Assembly (NCBI GenBank): GCA_013399305.1
Contig: VXAI01000087.1
Span: 2,856,276 to 2,920,275 of the forward strand
Length of the DNA stretch: 64,000 nt
Source of the DNA: Rostratula benghalensis
Lineage: Eukaryota > Chordata > Aves > Charadriiformes > Rostratulidae
Direction: 5' to 3'
Under the pieces are notes generated by a model, which searched no databases, was not told where the DNA came from, and saw only the letters and a list, made by a program, of their open reading frames with translations. This document shows, piece after piece, positions 25,465 to 35,194 of this stretch (the stretch's first letter is position 1; the number at the start of each line of letters is the position of its first letter). A program made the position numbers and the translations under genes.

Positions 25465-25807
25465 AAACAGAGGTCAGGGAATGAAGAAATCTGCCTCAAG
25501 GAGTGTTTTCACTGCCTGTGGCCAGTGATTGAGATTTCTTTGTTGCTGAACATGTTTCTGGGTGGCAGGTAGACAGGTCCTGTGCTGGTATCTGCTGGTT
25601 CTGCTTCCTGCCACGCACGCAGCAGCTGAGTGGCATAGAATGAGCCTTTCAGATAGTATAAGTTTCCAAAATTTCCAGGCAGATGTTGGGGTATACTGGA
25701 GATAGCTGTATTCTTCCCAGTCTCAGCTGGTACACACCATCTGCCAGGCCTTGCATGCACTCATGGCTGTGTGGTGCTTAGTTGCCAGCTGGGGTTAAAC
25801 CACGACA
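25465..25807 (+). mobile_element. Endogenous retrovirus LTR (3' portion, class II-like), plus strand
   Basis: The segment ends in GGGGTTAAACCACGACA, whose final CA fits a retroviral LTR terminus, and it sits 8 bases upstream of a primer-binding site. The first 151 bp are duplicated at 24853-25003. The LTR's left boundary is not certain: a TG at 25482 just after a purine-rich stretch is one candidate. No polyadenylation signal or TATA box stands out. The copy is an old, incomplete relic. Confidence 0.8.
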
Positions 25808-25815
25808 GTCCTCTT

Positions 25816-25833
25816 TGGCACCCAACATGGGGA
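25816..25833 (+). other. Retroviral primer-binding site, lysine tRNA type
   Basis: TGGCACCCAACATGGGGA is 18 nt long and matches the complement of the tRNA-Lys(1,2) 3' end at 15 of 18 positions. Two of the three differences are G-to-A at former CpG positions, consistent with methylation-linked decay. The third is the last base. Lys1,2 priming is typical of class II (beta-like) retroviruses. Confidence 0.85.
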
Positions 25834-25975
25834 TCAAAGTGTTCAAAATAGCGACAGGTTTGACTGGAATGTGCTAGACTGAATTTGCCGTTTCTATTGC
25901 TATGACCTCTGGACCAGCTCCATTCAGTCCATACCTTTCCTGAACTGAGCAATCAAGGTCGTTTGATGGAACCAC
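25834..25975 (+). mobile_element. Probable ERV leader (untranslated) remnant
   Basis: Sequence immediately downstream of the PBS, expected to be the 5' untranslated leader. No gag start or conserved protein motif follows, and no partner 3' LTR was found downstream in the window. The right boundary is a guess, because the sequence passes into unremarkable DNA without a visible junction. Confidence 0.5.
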
Positions 25976-28046
25976 CAGCTAGAGAGAGACAAAAGGCAAC
26001 ACTTTGGCCAGTTTAAATACCTTCTGGTATAGATGCCTAACATTTTGTGCTCTTGAGCCCATTCGTTGTAGAAGCTGAATGCCCTCAAGATAACTTCAAG
26101 ATCAGAAATGGCAACACTTTAGATCACTGCAAATTATTAAGGTGTGGGATGAGGGAAATTCTTTCACATACTAATTTTTTTTTCCCTACTAGTAATTGCT
26201 CTACCTAGCTGCAGCATCTATTTTGTTACTGATGACTAATGACTATTTTCCAAGCTAGAAATTTATGTTCCTACGTCTAATCCTTGCTAATCAAGCCTCT
26301 GTTGAATCTGAAGCTTCTTTGTTTCTGTCAGTGAGTTTGTTATTTGCTGGAAGTAAAGCACTGAAAGCTTAGGAGAACCCACCTGACAAATATAATGTGC
26401 TAAGCTTTTAGACCTAAAGATAACTTAATTAGGCAGAATACTGCATTTGAAAGAAAGGAAAATTAGGGCAGCAAGATGAACAATAATTAAACAAAAAGTC
26501 TTTGAAAAGATTGCTTTGGCAATTTTAAACCAATTCTATTGATTAAAGAAAGAAAAATAAATTTCTCAGAGAAAAGAAAAGGAGATTTCTTTTTTCTACA
26601 TTTGAAAAAGTCACTAGATTCATCAAGTGGGTTTTTTCTTTGCCTGCTTTGGGTCATCATTAATACAATTTATAAGCATAATTGTGAAGCAAGCCTTTTA
26701 AAAATATAATTGTGTGATCTAGATCATGAAATAAACCTATTTGGTGTGAGACTGGAGAACATTATCAGATAATGCTATTATAACACATGGCTGTTTACTG
26801 TGCATGTATATGCATACTGTATATAAAACAACTAACCATTAAGAGTTGCTGCTCATTGCTGAAGTTTGATTTGTCCATTATGAAGTGCAGGATTTTAAAC
26901 ATTTCCTCTTTCCCCAGTCCCTTTATAAATCTGATCTGATTTCGGCCTTGTTGGACAATGACAACAGACACTTTGCCCAGCCTCCTGCTCTAAGGAAAGG
27001 AAGAAGAGGTGAAGAGATTTATGAGTTTAGAAACAAAATTAAACTAATGAAATAACAATAAAAATAAAATTAAAATGGAAATAATGATGTCACTGGGAAA
27101 GCTCCAGACTAGACTCAGTGATAAATGGAAACTGGATTCCAAAACTTGCTGAAGGTAGGCAAAGTTGACCAGGTCTTCCTCAGACACCTACCTTGTAGGT
27201 AGTGATAATCTCGTGCCCGCAATCTTTGTTTTGCTTTATTTGTTCAGTTTTAAGTTGGACAAACTGGAAAATGCAGGCCTACGTATCTAGTGGGACTGAA
27301 TTGACTCATATTTATGGAAAGAAGGAGCATACAATGATTGTTAAATGTTTATGTATGTTATATTTGCCTTTAATTATGTATGTTGTAATTATCAAGCACA
27401 CATGGATGTGTATGTAATGCAAGCATGCATGCAAATATATATATATGTATTTAATCTTCAACACATACATCATGGGTTTATTACATTGATGTAGAATAGA
27501 ACTTTTTGTGGACCTTTATCAGAAAATCAGACATATGTATCATCTCCTTTAGAGCTTTTCTGTAGAGAAGAAACAGCTTTGTACTGAATTCTGAAATTGC
27601 AATCCAACCAGCACCATCAGAGTGACCGTTAAAATAAAGATATTATATATGTTTTAGTACATATTTAGCCTCTTGCATTTTTGTGTGTGAATAAATATCT
27701 ATAAATATCTATATACCTATGTATCTAAATACTTCTATATCTCTGTTTATGAAGCAGAATACATTAGTGTAAAGGTGACATGTCAACTAATAATCTTAAA
27801 ATAGTTTTCAGTGATGTAGAAATATAGATGTATATATTTATATATATGTTTGTAACTTATATGTATGCATATAAAATCCATATATATATATGGAATTCTT
27901 TTTTTTGTCTGTATATGACTATTTGGAAAGATGTTGTTCACAAAACCAAAAAAACCCTAATTTTAAATTTAAAATTTAATTTTCCTTTTTCTGTTACTTT
28001 ATTCTCCCCCCCTTTTTAATAAAAAAAGAAGAAAGATTGCTGCATA
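25976..28046. other. Unique AT-rich non-coding DNA
   Basis: No gene recognised. It contains AT-rich and TATC/ATAT-like stretches (27430-27450, 27640-27750, 27820-27900) and an 18-bp palindrome at 27877-27894. Retroviral internal sequence could extend somewhat into its left end. Confidence 0.6.
27877..27894. repeat. 18-bp perfect AT palindrome
   Basis: TCCATATATATATATGGA is identical to its own reverse complement. It lies within an AT-rich stretch. Confidence 0.9.
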
Positions 28047-28239
28047 CTTTTCCTTTTCCTTTTCCTTTTCCTTTTCCTTTTCCTTTTCCTTTTCCTTTTC
28101 CTTTTCCTTTTCCTTTTCCTTTTCCTTTTCNCCTTTTCCTTTTCCTTTTCCTTTTCCTTTTCCTTTTCCTTTTCCTTTTCCTTTTCCTTTTCCTTTTCCT
28201 TTTCCTTTCCCTTTTCCTTTTCCTTTCCCTTTTCCTTTT
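28047..28239 (+). repeat. (CCTTTT)n hexanucleotide array, 193 bp
   Basis: About 32 units of a pyrimidine-only hexamer, nearly perfect until about 28200, where some CCC variants appear. A single N at 28131 breaks the phase, so the assembly probably collapsed or joined two read clusters here. It yields spurious Phe-Pro and Leu-Phe open frames. Long polypyrimidine mirror tracts of this type can form triplex (H-DNA). Confidence 0.98.
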
Positions 28240-30204
28240 ATTTTTCTTTTGAGAAAATGTTTTGGTTTGGTGGTGGTTTTTTTGTTTGCGCCTTTTTAGT
28301 CACAGAATACTTGTAGGGCTGAAAGCCTCTATATAAAGTGCTTTTGTAAGTCTCAGCTTTCTCTATTCTTACCTTTTCTCTTATCTCTATTCTTTTGTCA
28401 AGCTGTCTCATGTTTAAGCCTCAGACCACATTTATCAAAATGATCTGAAAGTAATTGTTTTCAAAATGAAATGAAAATGAATAGAATATTCTGAAAATTA
28501 CCTTGCACTTTCAGCTGTTCTGTTCTCCCTCGCATTTCAAAAATTGTAAAAGTTTTTTTACAGGTTGGATGATGCAACTGAGAGTTCACACTTTCAATCC
28601 AGTTTTACTCTATATGAAGTCATTAATTACTTTATAGTGAAATATCTTATTCTGTGTGGTTTTTTTCATAAAATTGCTGCAAATGTGTGCAGTCAAATGG
28701 TTCCAAATATCAGTAGATTGCCAAAGTAGAATAGACTTCAGTTTTGCTTAGGGTAGTTTTTTCAGAGCTTGTTTTTTCTGAAGCTTTTCATATTGTATTC
28801 TCTGTATTCATTCCCATGTTTCGGTGATCCTTGATACAATATAAGCCATATAAGTTTGTGGTTGTTTGCTGATCTTCTGTGGGAAGCTATGTAAGGTTGG
28901 AAGCAGTTCTAGTTAATTTCTTTCTATCCATTGAGTATAGCAAGAAGGTGAGTTTGTGACAGTTTTTACAATAAATCGTTGCCGTGTGCAATGTAAAATA
29001 AAACTCTGTTGAAGAGCTTTTGGATAAAGATATTTTGAGATTCATAGGCATCAGACAGAAAATCACATTCTGCATTTATGTCTTTTCTGTAAGTAGTAGT
29101 TGCTACAGTTATATTAAGCTCATAAAGACATTTTCACTTTCTTTCATTTCAATTATGATCCCCTTTTCAGTAGCTTCTAGGGATGCTGGAGATCCCATAG
29201 CAACCAGCAGTTTTTTTCAAATTGTCTTTCTATGTTTTAAGAATATAGGGCCAAAGATTCAAAACTGTGCCACCTGGCCAATGTTCCTGCTTCTCAGGGA
29301 CCTTGTTCTGAGATAAGTTAGTACAATTATTTGTGTTGCGTTGTTCTTAGCTCTTCTACAAGAGAAGAGGTTGAAACTCTGTAAAATTTTGAGCTGGGTA
29401 CATGTGAGGAGCAAAGGCAATTGCGATGCACAGAACTGTGCAGGTGTGACTTTGTCTATTCCTTATATGTCCATGCCACACTTCAAGATACCACCCCTAA
29501 GCTGGGCAATCCTAAAACACTGCAAAGGGGTAGATGCCTCTTTTTGAGAAGTGACAGTAAAACGATTTGGCTGATTGTTAGTATTTTTTCATAATCAGAA
29601 TTTGCAGTTCTGAAACAAAAGGTGATTAAAGATATATTCAATACGCAGTTCTTACTGACTACCTCCTCCTGAAAGTAGTCATGCTGAAGCTAGTGGGAAT
29701 ATTTGCCATTATTTGCCAGAGGTTATTTATATGCATGAGTCTTTTGATGAGTGCACTGTTACAGTAAGTTGAACTAGCTTTGCCTTTTGCTTTTGTCAGA
29801 TAAATAAGAAAAAAAAAAAAAAAAAAGCATGGGAAATTCTTTAGGTTATTAATATTCAAAAGAGTTTCAGCAAGACCAAATAAAGACTAGTTTATGAAAC
29901 AACAGATCCAAAAATAAAATATAAATCAAGTAAAAAAAAATCATGGGAATTTCAAAGCTTGCAAGATGTTGAATAATGTGTTCCCTTCTTGTCTTAGACT
30001 ACTGGGAGATAGAGTTTGAAGACTATATCTGGATTTTTTTTTATTTTTAAGCTTTCAGACAGATCTTCAGATTTTGATTCAAAGTCTATTGGGAATATCC
30101 TGTGATCAACGAGGAAGTAGTCTGTAGCACTGAAATATCCAGCCTAATATTATCTTAACTTTTCAGCTATTTCTGAATTAATGCAGATTGTTAACAATAA
30201 ACGG
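28240..30204. other. Unique non-coding DNA
   Basis: Starts with a G/T tract (28258-28289). No mobile element or gene is recognised. The longest frame is 98 codons (29020-29316), without a known motif. A 17-base poly-A lies at about 29810-29826. Confidence 0.65.
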
Positions 30205-31965
30205 TCACAGGTTCTGGTTCTCATGGGGAACTTCTACCATTCCAGTATTGACTACAAGGGCAATCAAGCAGGTCACTACTAATCCAGGAGTTTCTGGAAT
30301 GTGCTGATGACAACTTCCTGACACAGGTGACCAAGGAGCTGACAAAGGGGTTGATTTGTTACTGAACCTCGTATGTGCAAACAGGGAAGGTCGTGGTAAA
30401 GCCTGAAAGCTTGGCTGCAGTAACCATGAGATGGAGTTGAAGATCTGAAGAAGAACAAAACAAATACCAGAATCACAATCCTGCATTTCAGGAGAGCAAT
30501 CTTCAGCCTCTGCCGGGACCTCCTTAGAAGAATCCCATGGTAGATGTCCTCAAGAGAAGAGTTGTCCAGGAAAGATTATTGTCTTTCAAGTAATGCCTCC
30601 TCTCAGCCAGCTAAAAGCCACCTAACAATCTATCCCAACATGCACAAGTCAAGAAAAGGTGGCAGGAAAATTATACACATGAACCTGTAGCTCCTGTCAA
30701 GACTCAAACAAGGAAAAAAGAAGCAAAAATAGGTGGAAGCTGGGGCATGTGCTCCAGAAAATGGTCTAGAGATGCAGTATGAGCATCCAGGGATGGGTTA
30801 GGAAAGCCAAAGCCCATCTGGAGTTGAATCTGGCAGGGAACCTGCCAGAAGGGCAACAAGAACAGCTTCTACAAGTATTTCAGCAGAAAAAGACTAAACA
30901 TGGACGTGCTGCTAAATAGGACAGGGGACCTGGTAACAAACAATGTGGAATAGCCAAGACACTCAATGCCTTGTACTGATCGATGGCTCAATGTCTAGAT
31001 GCAGATCAGTGACAAATGGTGACCCTCAGAGGTCCATACTGGTACCAGTTCTGGCCAATATCTTCATCAATGACACAGTGGGGTTGAGTGCACCCTTAGC
31101 AAGTTTGCAGACAACTTGCTGAGTAGGACAGTTGATGTACCTGAGGGATGGGATGCTATCTAGAGGAACCTTGACAAGCTCAAGTGGGCCTTTGTGAACC
31201 TTATGGGGTTCAACAAGGTCAGGTGAAAGTTCCTGTACCTGGGCCAGGGCAACTCCTGGTACCAAGACAGGCTTAGAGATGAAGGGAATGAGAGCAGACA
31301 TGCTGAGAAGGGCTTGGGGGTACTGGTGGATTAAAAGCTGGACGTGAGCTGACAGTCTGTGCTTGCAACCCAGAAAGCCAACTGTATCCTGGGCTGCATC
31401 AAAAGCAGTGTGGCCAGCAGGTCATGGGAGGTGATTCTGCTTTTCTGCTGCTCTCTCATGAGACCCCACCTGGAGTACAGCATCCAGACCCGGAGCCCAG
31501 AGCACATGAAAGGCATGGACCTGTTAGAGTGGGTACAGAGGATGGCCACAGAAATGATGAGAGAGCTGGAGCACCTCTCCTATGAAGAAATGTTGAGAGA
31601 GTTACTGAGCACGAAGGAGAAAAGGAGAGACCTTATAGCAGCCGTTCAGTACTTAAAGACGGCTTATAAGAAGGATGGGTACAAACTATTTAGCAGGGGC
31701 TGTTGTGATGGTTTTAAACTCAAACAAAATGGATTCAGATGAGATAGAAGGAAGATTTTTTTACAATGAGGGTGGTGGAATACTGGAACAGGTTGCCAGA
31801 GAGCTGGTAGATATCCCATTCCCAGAAACATTCAGAGGCAGGTTGGACCGGGCTCTGAGCAACCTGATCTAGATGAAGATGTCTCTGCTTCTTGCAGGGG
31901 GTGTTGGACTAGAAGACCTTTAAAGGTCCATTCCAAACAAAACAATTGTATGACTCTGTGATTCT
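30205..31965 (+). mobile_element. Longest CR1 LINE copy, with RT core deleted, plus strand
   Basis: A CR1 relic spanning part of ORF2, which encodes an endonuclease followed by a reverse transcriptase used for target-primed insertion. The left end is in the endonuclease: LMGNFYH at about 30220-30240 corresponds to the family's LMGDFNH block. Linker sequence runs to about 30980, where the copy jumps to the RT palm, so most RT motifs are missing. The FADD catalytic block reads FADN at 31104-31115. A frame at 31359-31742 keeps 'ILGCIKSSVASRSWEVI' and 'LEYSIQTRSPEHMK', and 31675-31872 carries the C-terminus. The 3' end at about 31900-31965 has GGACTAGAAGACCTTTAAAG and degenerate octamers. Full-length CR1 is about 4.5 kb; this copy is 1.76 kb and inactive. 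Confidence 0.95.
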
Positions 31966-32268
31966 GACTCAGTGATGCCTAAGTGATGTTTTTCATGGCT
32001 GAGGCATTTCTGCGTAATGTTCTCTCCTTTCTCTTCCCAAAATTTGCAGATAGGAAAATCATGATGCCTGCTGGGTAAAAGATATCTAGTCCCTAAATTC
32101 CTGTGTGCAAACTCAGTCTATTAGGGAATATATAAGGTGAGGAGTGGTAGCACTGTTCCCTGCTTCCCTAAGCAGACTTTAAAATAAAATCAAATATTTA
32201 AAAAATATCCCCTCTTCCGTTTGCGTCCTTACAAGATGCGTGATCTGTGGAGTCAGAAAGAACTTCTG

Positions 32269-32301
32269 AAAAAAACAAAACAAAACCAAACCCCCAAAAA
32301 A
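32269..32301 (+). repeat. A/C-only low-complexity tract
   Basis: A runs broken by C and CC groups, with no G or T. A member of the recurrent class. Confidence 0.85.
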
Positions 32302-33344
32302 GGTAAACTAAGAAAATCCTCGAATCCTAATGATTTTGAAGGCAGAAATGCTTGAAACCTGCTGCATTGCTGAAGTGTTTTGAAAAATACTGTGTGCGTG
32401 TGTATGTAGCACGTCTGGGGAGGAGACAAAAATTTGACTGTATGTTAGCAGGTAAAGTATTGCTAAAGCTTTGAATGCTTTATAACTCCGTGGTCAGAGT
32501 ATACAACTTATACGTGAGACACTCATTTCATCCTTGCTCCTTGCATTTCATTTCCTGAGGCTTCAATGAATGTAAAAACAAGAAAACTGCCAAGCTGCCA
32601 GGAGCTCTAATCATGTCAGTTTTTATAAGCAAAGTAAGGCTGGGGCTGTTCAGTGTCGGCTGGAAGAACTTCAAGGAGGGAAAAAAAAGGGGCAGTAGAG
32701 CATGTTCATATATATAAAGCCAGTGCTACTTAATATATTAGATATTTCTCCCATATCTCACATAACTTTAGAATTATAAGAATTATGTATTTTTAATAAA
32801 ATTAAAGGCAAGTGATAGCCAGGCAAGACTAATTCATAGGATTTTTTTCATGTAAAATCCATGGTAAGGTAAGCATTGCTTTCTTTCTTTTATGAGAGAC
32901 ACGTAATACTTTCCTTAATGATTAAATAACATATGAAGCAGTAATAAATGTATGTGTTTGGGATTCAACTTAAATTCTTAGTACAAGTTTCAGCTTTATA
33001 TTAATTTATGTACAGCTACAATTTGTAACCTTTCTATTGACTTTGTCTAGTAGGATTCATAATCCTTTTACATAAAGGAAAATCAAATTTTAAAGAAGTG
33101 ACTTAAAATGGTTGTTTTTCTAGTGATAGTCAGGGGCAGAAGGTAGGAGTGAAATACTGTGGAAAACCTTTTTCTGAGGAAAAGTGTGGTCTTCCAACCT
33201 TTTCAGATGCATGTGTGGCAGAGGCTGGGATGCTGCTTGCAGAGTGGGATCCACATTTGCATGCTCAGAAACACAGGCTCATTAGTATGTCTTGGACACT
33301 ACACAAGATATCCAAGGCAGTGCAAAACCCCACAGAAAAATGCC

Positions 33345-33364
33345 TTTTTTTTTTTTTTTTTTTT
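33345..33364 (+). repeat. Poly-T run, 20 bases
   Basis: Uninterrupted T. It could be the poly(A) end of a minus-strand retrocopy, but the sequence to its right shows nothing recognisable. Confidence 0.9.
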
Positions 33365-33487
33365 CTCCAGACTGGGCACCACAGTATCTTAAATAATAAC
33401 AGGATTACAGCACTAATTAGGACTGGGAAACCTTGAATGAGGTTTAATGCCTGTCTGATTATCAGCTCTCTTTGGTACCTATTTAGA

Positions 33488-33775
33488 CAGACTTTTTAGC
33501 AAGGCCTGTTGTAATGAAAAAAAGGGTAATGGTTGTAAACTGAAAGAGGGTAGATTTAGACAAGATAGATGAAATTTCTTACCATGTGAGTGCTGAAACA
33601 CGGACAGATTGCCCAGAGAGAGGGTAGATGCCCCATCCCTGGAAACATTCAAGGTCAGGTTGGACAGGGCTCTAAGCAACCTGATCTAGTTGAAGACATC
33701 CCTGCTCATTGCATGGGGGCTGGGCTAGATGACCTTTAAAGGTCCTTTCCAACCCAAAATGTTCTATGATTCTAC
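33488..33775 (+). mobile_element. CR1 LINE fragment (3' end), plus strand
   Basis: A short 5'-truncated copy. AGACTTTTTAGCAAGGCCTG begins it. ORF2 C-terminal-derived sequence follows, then CTGGGCTAGATGACCTTTAA, CCTTTCCAACCC and an ATTCTA-type octamer end at 33775. The 3' block resembles that of 30205-31965 more than those of the other copies, so these two probably share a subfamily. Confidence 0.95.
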
Positions 33776-35100
33776 CAGGAAGCTAAGTGAGGTCTCACCC
33801 CAAGTGGGCCAAGACTAGCTTTTCTGTTTGGACACCTGGACCCACTGTACAACACGTCTCCAACCTTTCTAAAGTAAGCACGGTAGAATTAATTGAAAGG
33901 AGTATGCAGTCCACAACACAGTGTACAGAATACATGGTGATGTTGTATTCGTAAAAAGTAATCTAATTTTGTTTTACTTGCTAAATAGAGCTGCATGTTA
34001 GACTGCTTTGTATGATGTTGTAACAACAGACCCTTTGATTGTGAACTCATGCAAAACAGCAAGCTGTGGCTTAGCTCCTCTTAGTTTAAATTCCACAATT
34101 CAATTGCATATTAATTTCATACATGTGGTATTTGGACATTCAGTTTGTAAAGGAATGCGTTGTGGCAGTATGACACCTTCACACTGCCATATTGGCAGTT
34201 ATTCAATCTCTTCTTAAGGGTCAATTTCTCTTAAAGAAGATGAATCGACTCCTGCTGTTTTAAAGTGTCTCTTACTGGTGTTTGGTGGAGTTACATGATG
34301 TATTGATTAACATAGAAGCTTTGAGGAAAACAGGATACTTTGGGGGAAAAAAACAAAACAAAACAAAAAAATAGCTGAATATTATAATAAAGTAGCAAAG
34401 CAACTACCTGGCTGGACTAATCTGAAACTGTGCCAAAACATTAAATAGGAAATTGTAAATTTCATTTAAACTACAGTGCACCAAAATGACGCTAACATTG
34501 ATATTTAATGCTAATGTGAATCAGTCATAGAGTGCACTTGAAGCTGATAGCAAAGCAGGCCATGAGTACCTCTGTCCTCTTTTTTAACCCATCTTTGCTC
34601 AATGGTTGGGTGCATTAGGTGGGTATCTGTCTGTCTGATGTGAAATACTCGCAAGAAACACTCACAGGTCAGTACTCTGTGCAGACTTGGCAGAACCTAA
34701 ACCTAACGAGCTGGGCGATTTTTCTGAGCCTGAACATATGAAAATACATACTCAGATGCCTCCAGAAGGTCACACCTGCCAGGGTGTGAGTCAAGTCTCC
34801 TGTCAAAAATGTCTCACTGTACTTGGGTACTAAGAGAACAAGCAGGAACTTGAGTCTGTAGCCTAGAGGATAGATCACTCAGCTGAAAACGTCCCAGTTC
34901 TTTTCTAGATCTTCCTCCAGACTCCTACTAGTTCTGGGTTTGGCATAAGATGTGGAACTACTTACATCACATTTTGAATACAATCTTTTTAGCTGGAAAA
35001 CTGGTTGCATATCTTTTAACATAAAAGGCAAAACGGGTTCTTCAAGATTTTGAAAGATATCTGGAAGATATAATCTCACAACACACAGAGGAAAACCTCC

Positions 35101-35194
35101 TGGTTTGTTTGAGGTTTATTTGGGTTTTTTAGGTGGTGGTGTGGTTTGTTTTGTTTTGGGTTGTTTGGGGGTTTTTTGTGTTTTTTTTTTTTTT
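35101..35194 (+). repeat. G/T-rich low-complexity tract
   Basis: About 94 bp almost purely G and T, ending in a 14-base T run. It is one of the longest members of the recurrent G/T class. Confidence 0.88.

Larger units (their letters stand above)
31966..33487. other. Unique non-coding DNA
   Basis: No gene recognised. It includes an A/C-rich tract (32269-32301) and a 20-base T run at 33345-33364. Confidence 0.7.

Noticed and set aside
28047..28239. CRISPR-like regular array
   Set aside because: Units are 6 bp with no spacers; it is a microsatellite in a vertebrate genome.
28037..28252. Phe-Pro/Leu-Phe repeat protein
   Set aside because: A pure artefact of translating the CCTTTT array, with an N inside the frame.
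31359..31742. 127-codon frame resembling a reverse-transcriptase protein
   Set aside because: It is CR1 ORF2 debris, not a host gene; the upstream RT core is deleted and flanking frames are broken.
33345..33364. Minus-strand SINE or retrogene tail
   Set aside because: The adjoining sequence shows no tRNA-derived promoter boxes or known SINE body.
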